Below, one piece after another: positions 8,979 to 19,162 of a DNA stretch of 64,000 nt. Under the pieces are notes generated by a model. That model worked only from the letters and a program-made list of their open reading frames with translations. It did not search any database and was not told the DNA's origin. This DNA comes from Oscillospiraceae bacterium (GTDB lineage: Bacteria > Bacillota > Clostridia > Oscillospirales > Oscillospiraceae): NCBI GenBank assembly GCA_015067435.1, contig SVMM01000009.1, forward strand, positions 1-64,000, written 5' to 3'. Position numbers and translations under genes: made by a program. How positions within the stretch are numbered: the stretch's first letter is position 1; every line of letters begins with the position of its first letter.

Positions 8979-10109
8979 TCAGCTTCCGTCGCGCTCCGGC
9001 AGCGCCGCGGCGAGCGCCGCGGCGGCGGCGGTGTAGAGCGCGAGAGCGCGGACATACCGCGCGCTGCCCACGCCGTAGAGATAGTAGTACGGCGGGAACA
9101 GGCGGCCCGCCGGAGCCAATGCCTCGATCTCCCAAAAGACGGGGCAGAGCGTGAGCATCGCGGCGAGAAGCACGGGGATCAGCGCGCCGAGGCGCGTTTC
9201 GCTGCGGCAGAGCTTGCGCAGCAGCTCGCAGAACGCGGCGACGGACAGGCAGTAGAGCAGCAGCAGCCCCGCCTCCCGCAGCGGCGCGGTCAGCAGCCCC
9301 GCGGCGCACAGCGCGCCGTAGACGGCGAGCGCGACGGGGACCAGCGCGCACAGATGGCTCAGCAGCGGAAGAAAACGCCGCCGCGGCGCGCCGAGGCGCA
9401 AAAAGGCCCCGCGCTCCGCGTCCCGATAGGCGTACAGGCAGGAGGCGAGCCCCGTCAGCATCAGCAGCAGCGCCAGCAGGCCGCGCACGGGCGTCACCAG
9501 ATAGCCCGGCACACTCTCACGCACCGCGCCGTTGGTCGTAGAGAAGACGATGATCGGCTGCTCCATGACCTGCACGGAGTAGTATTGCGCGAAGACCTCG
9601 TCGCCCGCATCCTCCGGTACGCCCAGCGCGCGGATCAGGTGGTCGCGGAACAGCGCGTGGGACGCCTCGGGATAGACGGCGGCGGCGAGCAGCTCCCGCG
9701 CGAGCAGGAGGTAGACGTTGTCCTCCCGCTCCACCACCGTGACCATGCCGCGCGTCCTGCGGCCTGACACAAAGCGCTCCAGCTCCTCCGCCGCGCCGTC
9801 GCGGAAGATCCACGCCGCGTCCGCGTCGCCGCTCTCCACGGCGGCGCGCGCGTCGTCTTCGGTTTCGTACGCCGTGCAGCGCACGAGGCTGTCGGCGCGG
9901 AGCAGGCGCTCCGCGCTGCGCTGCGCCTCCGGTTCGTCCGTGTCGCAAACGAGCGCCACGGTGATGACGCCGCTCTCCTGCCGCGCGGCGATCGCCATCG
10001 CGCCGGAGAGCAGGGGGGCGCACAGCAGCAGGATCGGGAACACGGGACGCCGCAGCAGCCGCTTCGTCAGCAGTGCCGCCCACAGCGCGAGACGTCTGAT
10101 CGTTTTCAT
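8979..10109 (-). CDS. ABC-2 type transporter permease
   Basis: A 376-residue membrane protein with one N-terminal membrane segment (PVFPILLLCAPLLSGAMAIA), a 150-residue extracellular part, then a run of about five membrane segments, the plan of ABC-2/YhgE-type exporter permeases. The extracellular part starts ITVALVCDTDE, as in many paired ABC-2 permeases. It is the last gene of a leftward operon of ATPase, permease, permease. The substrate is not predictable; lantibiotic, drug or polymer export are all possible. Confidence 0.75.
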   Translation of the reverse strand: MKTIRRLALWAALLTKRLLRRPVFPILLLCAPLLSGAMAIAARQESGVITVALVCDTDEPEAQRSAERLLRADSLVRCTAYETEDDARAAVESGDADAAWIFRDGAAEELERFVSGRRTRGMVTVVEREDNVYLLLARELLAAAVYPEASHALFRDHLIRALGVPEDAGDEVFAQYYSVQVMEQPIIVFSTTNGAVRESVPGYLVTPVRGLLALLLMLTGLASCLYAYRDAERGAFLRLGAPRRRFLPLLSHLCALVPVALAVYGALCAAGLLTAPLREAGLLLLYCLSVAAFCELLRKLCRSETRLGALIPVLLAAMLTLCPVFWEIEALAPAGRLFPPYYYLYGVGSARYVRALALYTAAAAALAAALPERDGS

Positions 10110-10119
10110 GCCGCGCCTC

Positions 10120-11340
10120 CTAACCCGTCAGGCGCCGCTGCCGCAGCGCGGCGGCAAGCGCCAGAAACGCCGCCGTCCAGCCGAGCATGGCGAGACCGCC
10201 ACCGCCGCTGCCGCTCACCGCGCCGCTCAAGTACCGCAGCGCCGCGCCCGCGGGCAGACAGCCGCCGAGCGTCCGCAGACCCTCCGGGAAGAACGAGCGC
10301 GGATAGAAGCAGCCGGCGGCGTAGCCCTGCGCGGCGGCGTTGAGGAATTGCAGCAGGACGCCGCCCGGATTCTCCGGCGCGAGCTCGTAGAGAAAGAACT
10401 GCATCGCGCCGAGCGCCAGCACCGTCAGCGCGAGCGCGGGAAAGAGCGCGAAGGGGGAGAGGTAGCGCAGCTCCGGGATGTTCGCCGCAAAGCGCCGCAG
10501 GAGCAGGACCGCCGCCGTGCCGGCGCAGAGCGCGCCGAGCAGCGTCAGCGCGTAGTACGCGCCGAATTCGCCCGCAACCTGCCGCACCGCGCCGAAGCCC
10601 CGCGCGCGCAGCAACAGTCCCAGCTCGTCGGAGCGGCGGGAGAACAACGGGCTTGCGCCGATGCCCCACAGCAGCGCCAGCGCGACGGTGAAGCCGCAGA
10701 GGTAATACGCGGCGTAGCCCAGCGTGCCGGAGACGCCGACCGTTTCCAGTCGCAGCAGCTTGTCGCGGCCGAGCACGAGGGTGAAATAGCGGTCGATGAG
10801 TTCGTCGTCGGCAAGATAGGGGTTCATGTCGGACGGATGGTCCATGACGTAGTGGATGGCACCGTACTGGGCGTTCTGCGTCTCCGTCATCAGCCTTGCC
10901 ACCGCGCCGGCGAGCTCGGCAGCGAGGCGCGTTTCCAGCCCCGGCGCGCCGTCGGGCGTGATAAAGCGGATGGGGTGGACGTCGTCCGTGTACATGGCCT
11001 CCAGAAAGTCGTCGGGGATGACCAGATACGCGCGGAGCTTTCCGGCGCGCAGCTGCGCGAGCGCCTCCGGCTCCTCCATAATGAGGAACTCAAACTCGTC
11101 GCGCGCGGCGTCGAAGGTCTCCAGCGCGTGGATGCCCATGATGATGTACGGGTTCGCCTCGTCCGCGACCACACCGACCGGCACCCGCTGGCGCGAGGCG
11201 TCGCTTGCGCGGCGCACGGAGATCGCCGCGCCGGCGACCGACGCGGCGAGCGTGAGCAGCAGCGTGACGGCAAGCGTCCGCGGCAGCAGGCGCAGCGCCC
11301 GCTTTCCCTGCGCGAGCAGGTAGCGCATAAACCGCCTCAT
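10120..11340 (-). CDS. ABC-2 type transporter permease (paired)
   Basis: A 406-residue permease with the same plan as its downstream neighbour: N-terminal membrane segment (LAVTLLLTLAASVAGAAI), an extracellular domain starting VPVGVVADE, then a block of six hydrophobic segments from about residue 215. Its start overlaps the ATPase stop by four bases (ATGA), so it is co-translated. The two permeases probably form a heterodimer. Confidence 0.75.
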   Translation of the reverse strand: MRRFMRYLLAQGKRALRLLPRTLAVTLLLTLAASVAGAAISVRRASDASRQRVPVGVVADEANPYIIMGIHALETFDAARDEFEFLIMEEPEALAQLRAGKLRAYLVIPDDFLEAMYTDDVHPIRFITPDGAPGLETRLAAELAGAVARLMTETQNAQYGAIHYVMDHPSDMNPYLADDELIDRYFTLVLGRDKLLRLETVGVSGTLGYAAYYLCGFTVALALLWGIGASPLFSRRSDELGLLLRARGFGAVRQVAGEFGAYYALTLLGALCAGTAAVLLLRRFAANIPELRYLSPFALFPALALTVLALGAMQFFLYELAPENPGGVLLQFLNAAAQGYAAGCFYPRSFFPEGLRTLGGCLPAGAALRYLSGAVSGSGGGGLAMLGWTAAFLALAAALRQRRLTG

Positions 11341-12014
11341 GACCGTTCCAGCGCCTGTGCGAGCCGCCGCGCGTCCCCATCGTATTCATAGGGCGAGACG
11401 ACGCCGCCGCTGAGCAGGCAGCAGCGCGCGCAGAAGGCAAGCTCGCGAAGGTCGTGCGTGGCGAGCAGGATCGTGCCGCCCCGCGCGCAGTACGCGGCGA
11501 AGTAGTCGAGCAGCCGCTCCCGCGCCGCGAGATCCAGCGCGGCGGTCGGCTCGTCGAGCAGCAGCACCTGCGGGTCGCGGGAGATGGCGCAGCCGATGGA
11601 GAGGCGCTTGCGCATCCCGCCGGAGAGGCGGGACACGGGCTTCTTCAAAAAATCCTGCACGCCGAGCTCGCGCAGCATCCCGCCGTCGAGCGACGCCGCG
11701 AGCGCGTCGCGCTCGTACCACAGGCGCAGGTTGTCCAGCGCGCTGAGCTCCTCGAGCAGCGGCGTGCCCTGCGGGACATAGGCCACCGTGCGCCCCAGCG
11801 CGGGACGGGAGCGCAGCAGATCGACGCCGTCCCAGAGGAATTCGCCCCCCTGAGACGACAAAACGCCGGCGAGGACGCGCAGCAGCGTGCTTTTCCCGCT
11901 GCCGTTCGCCCCCACCAGCGCGACGGCTTCGCCGCGCTCCGCGGAGAAGGTCACTCCGCGGAGCACGGTCGTTTTGCCATAGCTTTTTTGTATGTCCCGT
12001 ATTTCTCCCGTCAT
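11337..12014 (-). CDS. ABC transporter ATP-binding protein
   Basis: A 225-residue ATPase that powers the two downstream permeases. It has Walker A GANGSGKST, the signature LSGGMRKR, Walker B VLLLDEPTAALD and the switch His in LATHD. The arrangement is that of the CcmA/NatA class that partners ABC-2 permeases. It starts one base after the stop of the zinc-ribbon gene, so all four genes form one operon. Confidence 0.9.
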   Translation of the reverse strand: MTGEIRDIQKSYGKTTVLRGVTFSAERGEAVALVGANGSGKSTLLRVLAGVLSSQGGEFLWDGVDLLRSRPALGRTVAYVPQGTPLLEELSALDNLRLWYERDALAASLDGGMLRELGVQDFLKKPVSRLSGGMRKRLSIGCAISRDPQVLLLDEPTAALDLAARERLLDYFAAYCARGGTILLATHDLRELAFCARCCLLSGGVVSPYEYDGDARRLAQALERS

Positions 12015-12015
12015 G

Positions 12016-14049
12016 TCAGAAGTTTTCTTCCAATGCCTGATCGAGCAGCTCCGTATAAGCGCCCGGCACGCCCGCGCGCTCGATGGAATCGACGATCTTC
12101 TCCGCCTTGTCGAGCGTGATGTCCTCCGCCCACTCCTCCGGCTCGACGCCGGTGACGCGGTTGACGGCCTTGCCGCTGCCGGTGGCGCACTCCACGCTGA
12201 GGGAGATGAGCATCTTGCTGCCGCTCAGCAGGCTCAGCTTGCCGTTGATCTTGTTGCGCGCGGTATCCATGTCGATGCGGATGACCAGTTCCTCCAGAAT
12301 GCCGGTCAGCTCCTCGGGTGCGTCCATGGCGGCGATCAGCTCGGAGCTGGGCGCAAACGTGATCGCGCCGACGAGGCAGCCTTCCTGAAGCTTCTTTTCA
12401 TCGAAGCCGTCGAGGCCCAAAATGCCGATGTACTCACCATCGGCCTCGACCTCCATCTCGCCGGTGAGCTTGTCGCCGCTGCGGGTGCCGTTGCCGGTGA
12501 TGGACAGCATCTCGTAGCCGCCGTCGGTGTAGGAGACCTCAACGCCGAACTTGCCGCCCTTTTCGGGCATCAGCAGGGCGACCTTGGTGTCGGCGACCTC
12601 GAAGACGCGGCCGTGCACCTCGCCGGAGCCGTCCAGATAGACGGTCATGACAAGCGTTTCGTCGCCCATCTCCTCGGGGATGGTTGCCGACTGGTCGAGC
12701 ATGCTGTCGATTTCCTTGATGAACTCGTCGTAGGACGCCTGGCCGTCCTCCTCCATCGCGTCGGAGAGGTTGATGATGATGTCCTTGATGTCGTTGTCCT
12801 TCTTGAGCATCGGGCCGACCGTCTCGACGATCTTCTGCATCGCCTCGCCGTCGACGGTGATGGTCATGACGGTGTAGTCCGCGGTGACGCCCGCGGCGGT
12901 CAGCTTGCCGCTGCTCTTCTCCACGTCGTCGATGCACTCCACGACGGCGTCAAGATACTTCTGGAGCAGCGCCTCCATCACGGAAGCGTCGGGCAGCGCC
13001 TGCAGCGCGGGATCAAGCTGCGTCATGTCCATGGACGTGATCGCATTGAGGAAGGAGCCGAGGTCGAAGTTCATGTCCTCCAGATCCATCTCCGAGATAT
13101 TCATCTTGAGATAGCGGTCGGAGAACTCCGGAACGGTGAAGAAGATATCGCCGGTCTCGATCTCCATCACGCAGTCCATCGAAAGGATGCTCGTCCCGTT
13201 GAGCAGGAGCTTGCCGCCGATGCTGCCCATGTCGTTCTTGCGGTTGACCGTGTAGGTCAGCGCGAGCTTTTGGAGCCAGCCGAGGTCGTCTCCTGGGTTG
13301 ATCTCGTCGAGATACGGGCCGACCGCGTCCACAAGCAGCTTGCGCGCCTCGTCGCCCAGCTCGATGGTCACGCTGCCGTTGAGGCTGGAGTCGTCCGTGG
13401 CGACCGTGCTCGCCACCAGATTGTCATAGGTGGACGAGACGGAGCCGGCGAGCGTCTTGACAGAGTCCTTCTCGACGTACTTGTAGTACTTCTGCGGGGC
13501 GCCGAACGAGCGCAGGAACACCCCGCGGGCGGGCGTGAAGTTCACGATGGCGAACACGCCGACCAACAGCACCGCCAGCGCGGCGACGATCATGGGCAGG
13601 CGCTTGCCGCCGAATTTGGCCGCCTTCGTGGCACCGTAGCCGCCCTGCGGCTGCTGATAGGCGTTGCCCTGCTGCCAGCCCTGCTGGCCATACGGCTGCT
13701 GGGGCTGCCCATAGGGCTGCTGGGGCTGTGCGTACGGCTGCTGCGGCTGCTGCCCATAGGGCTGCTGCGGCTGTGTGTACGACTGCTGCGGCGGCGTGTA
13801 CTGCTGCACAGGCTGCTGCATGTACGGCTGCTGGGGCGTCTGCTGTACGGGTTGCTGCACGCTCTGCTGGGGCGCCGCCTGCGGCGTCTGTTGCACGGGT
13901 TGCTGCGCGCTCTGCTGGGGCGTCACCTGCTGGGGCTGCTGGGGAGTCTGCTGCGCGCCGGCCTGCGCGAAAAAGGGGTTCTTCTCACCGCAATTGGGAC
14001 AGAATTGAGCCGAATCCGGCATCTGCGAACCGCATTTTCCACAAAACAT
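12016..14049 (-). CDS. Zinc-ribbon membrane protein with a Gln/Pro-rich linker
   Basis: A 677-residue protein. Residues 3-20 form a zinc ribbon (CGKC and CPNC, so Cys3, 6, 17, 20). Residues 30-140 are a low-complexity linker built on QQPYGQPQ repeats. One membrane segment (PMIVAALAVLLVGVFAIVNF) spans 152-170, followed by a roughly 500-residue extracellular part with no motif I recognise. The ribbon would be cytoplasmic. The start follows AAAGGAGGAAAAG. It heads the operon with the ABC exporter, so it may be an accessory or sensor for export; that is inference. The linker DNA is repetitive (about 13650-13960). Confidence 0.7.
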   Translation of the reverse strand: MFCGKCGSQMPDSAQFCPNCGEKNPFFAQAGAQQTPQQPQQVTPQQSAQQPVQQTPQAAPQQSVQQPVQQTPQQPYMQQPVQQYTPPQQSYTQPQQPYGQQPQQPYAQPQQPYGQPQQPYGQQGWQQGNAYQQPQGGYGATKAAKFGGKRLPMIVAALAVLLVGVFAIVNFTPARGVFLRSFGAPQKYYKYVEKDSVKTLAGSVSSTYDNLVASTVATDDSSLNGSVTIELGDEARKLLVDAVGPYLDEINPGDDLGWLQKLALTYTVNRKNDMGSIGGKLLLNGTSILSMDCVMEIETGDIFFTVPEFSDRYLKMNISEMDLEDMNFDLGSFLNAITSMDMTQLDPALQALPDASVMEALLQKYLDAVVECIDDVEKSSGKLTAAGVTADYTVMTITVDGEAMQKIVETVGPMLKKDNDIKDIIINLSDAMEEDGQASYDEFIKEIDSMLDQSATIPEEMGDETLVMTVYLDGSGEVHGRVFEVADTKVALLMPEKGGKFGVEVSYTDGGYEMLSITGNGTRSGDKLTGEMEVEADGEYIGILGLDGFDEKKLQEGCLVGAITFAPSSELIAAMDAPEELTGILEELVIRIDMDTARNKINGKLSLLSGSKMLISLSVECATGSGKAVNRVTGVEPEEWAEDITLDKAEKIVDSIERAGVPGAYTELLDQALEENF

Positions 14050-14079
14050 AGTTCTTTTCCTCCTTTATGGGTGGTTTGC

Positions 14080-16476
14080 TTAATCTATTGATTTTAACGC
14101 CTCGGCCATATGGATCTGGTCAAGACGGAAGTACATGGCGCCGTCCACGATCAGGACGAAGAGGAAGGTGAGCGCGACCGCGCAGACGTAGCTGACGGGC
14201 GCGACGCGCAGCTCGAAGTAGACGAGATCGACGTGGATCTGCCGGATCATGAAGGCGTGCAGCAGCCTTCCGAGCGGCAGCCCCGCCAGCGCGCCGAGCG
14301 CGGCGAGGATCAGGTTCTCGCGGAAGACGTAGGCGGCGGTCTCGGCGCCGTGGAAGCCCAGCACCTTGACCGTGGCGATCTCGCGGATGCGCTCGATGAT
14401 GTTGATATCGGTCATGTTGTAGACCACGATGAACGCCAGCGCGCCGGAGCAGACGATCGCGAGCCAGACGATGTAATTCAGCGCGTCCATCATGGCGTCC
14501 ACGCGCTCGGCGATGTCGTCCGACACCATCACGGAGATCACGCCGTCGAAGCCCAGCAGCTCCGCGGCGGTGCGGTGCAGATCGCCGCCCGGGGCGAGCC
14601 GCGAGATCAGCATGTGCCGCTCCGGCACAGCGCCCCATTGATCGGAAATTGTGTCCATGGAGAGGACGACGTAGTTGTAGAAGTAGTTGTCGAACACGCC
14701 GGAGACGGTCAGCTCCAGATAATCGCCGTCCGCGCCGCGCAGCGTGAGGGGGTCGCCCTTATCAATGCCGAGGATCTCCGCGACCTTGGTGGAGACCAGC
14801 GCCTCGCCGCGCCCGGGGTAGACCGCGTGCGCGCCGTCGTGGTGCAGGTCGACCAGCCCGTCCAGCGTGCCCTCGGGCGAGGCGGCCACGATCGCGGTTT
14901 TCGTCGTTCCGCCGGCGTCGAAGTCCATGTTGCTCTGGTAGATGAGCTGCCACTGCTCCAGCGCGCGGCCGGGGCCGTCCGAAAAGGCGCGCAGCGTGTC
15001 CGCGTCCGGCTCGGCGGCAAAGACGGCGAGGTAGTCGTAGAGCACGACCTCGTCGAACTGCGCGCTCACGATGCCGCTGATGGAGTCGCGCATCCCGTAG
15101 CCGGCGAGCAGCAGCGCCGTGCAGCCCGCGATGCCCGTCACGGTCATCAGCAGCCGCCCGTAATCCCGCAGGAGATTGCGCAGCGTCACTTTGCCGGAGA
15201 CGCCCAGACGCTTTCCCAGCGCGGGCAGCCGCTCGATCAGCGTGCGCCGCCCCGCCTTCGGGGCGCGCGGGCGCAGCAGCTGCGCGGGCATATCCCGGTC
15301 CTCCCGCCGGAAGACCAGAGCCGTCGCCAGACACGAGACCGCCAGAAACGCCGCCGTCAGCGCCGCGCCGAGCGCGTAGTCGAAACGGTAGTGCAGCGGC
15401 CCCTGCTGGTACATGATGTTGTACGCCGCCCAGATCACGCGCGGGATGACCGCGGAGCCGAGGAAAAACCCGGAAACGCAGCCGAGGACCGCGGCGGACC
15501 CGGCGTAGAGCAGATAGCTCCCCAGGATACGGCACGTGCCGAAGCCCATGGCGCGCAGCACGCCGATCTGCGTGCGCTGCTCGTCGACCATGCGCGTCAT
15601 GGTCGTGACGCACACCAGCGCCGCCACGAGGAAGAAGAACAGCGGGAAGACCCGCGCCACGCCCGCGACGATCTCCGAATCGCTCTCGAAGCTGGCGTAG
15701 CCGACGTTGGCGTTGCGGTTGACCACATAGGCACTGTCCGCGTCCACATCGCCGAGGTGCTCCGCGGCGAAGCGCGTCAGGCGCCGCTCGGTCATGCGCA
15801 GGATGCGGTCGTAGGACTCGCTGTAGGGCTGCGCCTCGGTCTCCAGCGTGAGATAGAGCTCGTTGTCGGCGGGGGAGCGGAAGCCCTCGCGCGTGAGATA
15901 GAGGAACGCGCGCACCGTGCCGCTGCCGACGGCGCTGTTCCCGCGCTCGTAGTTGATGTAGAGCGGGCTGGCGGCGACGCCGACGATGGTGTACTCGCGG
16001 TACGCGAATTCGTCCGCCGCCTCGCGAGCGTTCTTGTCGGACACGCGCACCGTGCCGCCGAGATCAGCCGCCGAAAACGCCTTGCTGTCGGCAATGCACT
16101 CATCGGGGCGCTCCGGCATCCGTCCGGCGCGCAGCGTCACATGGTTCAGCCGCTCCGTCAGCGAGTGGGCGCGAAACACCTCGTCCGAGCCGATGGCGGA
16201 GTCGAACAGCGCGTCGGCATAGATCGCCGACTCCGCCGCGCGGACGCCGCGGACGTCCGCCGCGGCGCGCACGAGCGACGCGTCGACGCCGCCCGGCAGC
16301 TCCACGCGCCAGTCGTACAGCGCGGAGGAGCGGATGTATTCGCACATTTCCGCGCGCATCGCCGGCGCGGTTTGCAGCAGCCCGGAGAGAAAGCCGGAGC
16401 CCAGCGCGATGATGGCGAGAATCGCGAGCCAGCGCCCGAAGCGCGCGCGGATCTCGCGAAAAACAAGCTTGACCAT
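14080..16476 (-). CDS. FtsX-like ABC transporter permease (MacB family)
   Basis: A 798-residue permease with an N-terminal membrane segment, a large extracellular MacB-PCD-like domain (about 40-260), three membrane segments near 275-400, a second extracellular domain and a C-terminal block of three segments. This is the two-FtsX-domain plan of clostridial peptide/lipoprotein ABC systems. It begins seven bases after the stop of its ATPase gene. Such systems act by mechanotransmission rather than classical transport. The substrate is unknown. Confidence 0.85.
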   Translation of the reverse strand: MVKLVFREIRARFGRWLAILAIIALGSGFLSGLLQTAPAMRAEMCEYIRSSALYDWRVELPGGVDASLVRAAADVRGVRAAESAIYADALFDSAIGSDEVFRAHSLTERLNHVTLRAGRMPERPDECIADSKAFSAADLGGTVRVSDKNAREAADEFAYREYTIVGVAASPLYINYERGNSAVGSGTVRAFLYLTREGFRSPADNELYLTLETEAQPYSESYDRILRMTERRLTRFAAEHLGDVDADSAYVVNRNANVGYASFESDSEIVAGVARVFPLFFFLVAALVCVTTMTRMVDEQRTQIGVLRAMGFGTCRILGSYLLYAGSAAVLGCVSGFFLGSAVIPRVIWAAYNIMYQQGPLHYRFDYALGAALTAAFLAVSCLATALVFRREDRDMPAQLLRPRAPKAGRRTLIERLPALGKRLGVSGKVTLRNLLRDYGRLLMTVTGIAGCTALLLAGYGMRDSISGIVSAQFDEVVLYDYLAVFAAEPDADTLRAFSDGPGRALEQWQLIYQSNMDFDAGGTTKTAIVAASPEGTLDGLVDLHHDGAHAVYPGRGEALVSTKVAEILGIDKGDPLTLRGADGDYLELTVSGVFDNYFYNYVVLSMDTISDQWGAVPERHMLISRLAPGGDLHRTAAELLGFDGVISVMVSDDIAERVDAMMDALNYIVWLAIVCSGALAFIVVYNMTDINIIERIREIATVKVLGFHGAETAAYVFRENLILAALGALAGLPLGRLLHAFMIRQIHVDLVYFELRVAPVSYVCAVALTFLFVLIVDGAMYFRLDQIHMAEALKSID

Positions 16477-16483
16477 GCCGCGC

Positions 16484-17185
<702 letters not shown>

Positions 17186-17246
17186 CGCACCGCTCCGTTC
17201 CGGCCCCGCCGCGCTCCAAGAGGCGACAATCCCTCATCTTGACACC

Positions 17247-17275
17247 ATATTAGTATAACGGGCGTATGAAGTCAA
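17247..17275 (-). promoter_or_regulatory. Promoter of the MacB-like ABC operon
   Basis: Leftward TTGACT, 17 bases, TAATAT. The first nine bases of the -35 region (TTGACTTCA) match those of the gap promoter. Confidence 0.8.
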
Positions 17276-17354
17276 GCCCCGCGCCCGCGCCGCCTCCGTA
17301 CGGTTAGACGGGAAACGGCGCGGTTCGGTTCCGCGCGCGGCGATGGCCGCCGTA

Positions 17355-17384
17355 AGCAAAAGACGCACCGCGGCGTCTTTTGCT
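17355..17384 (-). terminator. Terminator hairpin after the lipoprotein gene
   Basis: A 12-bp perfect stem (AGCAAAAGACGC with GCGTCTTTTGCT) with a six-base loop, 18 bases beyond the stop of the leftward lipoprotein gene. Confidence 0.7.
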
Positions 17385-17401
17385 TGTCGTGATGTTCTTT
17401 T

Positions 17402-19057
17402 TCAGCGCACCTGCGTGTAGGCGCTGCCCAGAATGCCCTGCATGTCGTCGTAATAGACATCCATGAAGGGCTGGGAATCGGCGTTTCGGAACAGAGACGC
17501 CGGGAAGTAGAGCGTAAGATGGTCGTCGCTGACATCCCAGCCGACGCCGCCCTCCGTCTCCGGCGCGCTCACCGCCGCCTTGAGCGCGGCGGGGAAGTCC
17601 GCGTCGGCTGGAACGCGGCCCTGCAGCGCGTACGTGCCGTCGGAACGCTTCATCTGTCCGGCGAGATAGGCGGCGAGCTTGTCCGCGCTGGCAAAGAGGT
17701 CGGAGAGCGAGAGGAGCTTGCCGGTCTCCGCGTCGATACGGTAGCGGACGATGCTGTATTTGCCGTAGCCGCTCTCGCCGAGGCCGAGCGTGTTCATGTG
17801 ACCGATGCGGAGGTCGAAGCTGAAGATGCCCCCGTCCAGCTTCCAGTTCTCCACGGCGTAGAGCGAGTAGCCGAAGATGCGGTCCCCGTTCTTCAGCGCC
17901 TTCTCCCAGACGGACTTCGGCGCGGACTGCATCGTGTCATAGTCCTGTTTGAGCGCCGCTTCCGCCTGCGGTTTGTACTGCGCGGCGAGGGCGTCGAGCG
18001 TCTTCATCAGCGCGCCGTGCTTGCCGTCGAGGTCGTGGAACGCGAAATACGTCACGTGCAGCGCGTAGTCGTATGCCTTGGGCCGGTCCGGCTCGACCAC
18101 GATCTCCTCGCAGTCGATACCGCTCGCCTTTTTGTAGAGCGCCGCGCCGCTGCCCACGCGCTTCATCGGCTCGGTGGAGTGGAACGAGCCGTCCTGATAG
18201 CTGTAGCCCGCGTCCACGAATGCGAAGAACAGCAGATTGTGCATCTTCGTCTGGAAGGTCCTCCAGTTTGCCGGCACGCTGTCGCCGTTCGCGGACGAGC
18301 GGATGACTTCGCCGGAGGCAAGCGTCAGCTCCAGCGTGTAGTCCGCCGCGCTCGCCGGCAGGCCGTCCGTGTGGACGTTCAGACCGTTCAGCTTGCCGAG
18401 ATCGGCGGCCTTGACGAGAGATTGCAGCTCGTCCACCGCCGTCTCGGACAGCGCGATTTCGCGGCAGAACGAGGACGAGACGCGCGCGGTGCCGTTGTCC
18501 AGCACGGTGAGGTCGTAGGCGTAATCGCCCTCATAGGGCGGCTCCGGCGGCAGGTCGCTGCCCGAATTCTTCGGCCCGCCCTCGTCGTGGAAGGAGACCT
18601 TCATCGCGCGGATGGTCAGGTCGGCGAAATCCTTCTTCGCGTTCGCGTCGCTGTTGTCCACCGGCGGGGCGTAGACGGGCGGCGCGGGCGGGACGTACGC
18701 CGTGCGCGCGAACTCGGTGCGCTTGTAGCCGCCGTCGCCGTCCAGCATCGGCTGGGTGTAGGCGATGATCTTTTCCTGCTTGGCGTCGTAGGAGATGTCC
18801 ACGAAAAAGAACAGTCCGCCATCCTCGACCTTGAACAGCGTCTCGCCGCCCTTGCGTTCGGCCTTGTACTTCACGCTTTCGGTGAAGCCGTATTCGCCCT
18901 CGCGCGTGAAGGTCAGCGTGGAGGCGCCGACCGTCAGCACGCCGCCGTTCTCATTTTGCTCATACCACGTGCCGGCGCCGGCGACGTCTGTCGTGCAGGC
19001 CGCGGATATGGCGCAGCCAAGCGTCAAAAGCATGATGATCAGCCCTTTCATCTTCAT
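17402..19057 (-). CDS. Secreted lipoprotein with a C-terminal DUF3298/RsiV-like domain
   Basis: A 551-residue protein. The start is the ATG at 19057 after AAGGAGAGGG, which gives the signal MKMKGLIIMLLTLG and a lipobox AISAAC, so it is predicted to be membrane-anchored outside the cell. The middle part is Pro-rich (about 125-145). The C-terminus contains YSIVRYRIDAETGKLLSLSD, which resembles the DUF3298 fold of RsiV and related surface proteins. There is no sigma factor gene beside it, so an anti-sigma role is not supported. A TATAAT box lies at 19098-19103 but the -35 is weak. Confidence 0.6.
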   Translation of the reverse strand: MKMKGLIIMLLTLGCAISAACTTDVAGAGTWYEQNENGGVLTVGASTLTFTREGEYGFTESVKYKAERKGGETLFKVEDGGLFFFVDISYDAKQEKIIAYTQPMLDGDGGYKRTEFARTAYVPPAPPVYAPPVDNSDANAKKDFADLTIRAMKVSFHDEGGPKNSGSDLPPEPPYEGDYAYDLTVLDNGTARVSSSFCREIALSETAVDELQSLVKAADLGKLNGLNVHTDGLPASAADYTLELTLASGEVIRSSANGDSVPANWRTFQTKMHNLLFFAFVDAGYSYQDGSFHSTEPMKRVGSGAALYKKASGIDCEEIVVEPDRPKAYDYALHVTYFAFHDLDGKHGALMKTLDALAAQYKPQAEAALKQDYDTMQSAPKSVWEKALKNGDRIFGYSLYAVENWKLDGGIFSFDLRIGHMNTLGLGESGYGKYSIVRYRIDAETGKLLSLSDLFASADKLAAYLAGQMKRSDGTYALQGRVPADADFPAALKAAVSAPETEGGVGWDVSDDHLTLYFPASLFRNADSQPFMDVYYDDMQGILGSAYTQVR

Positions 19058-19162
19058 GTTCCCTCTCCTTCTTCCGTCATTCCGGTTTCCATGATGCATT
19101 ATAGCGGGGAAACCGGCGCGGCGCATCGTACCATCGGGCAGATTTCGGGATTTTTTGTTGTG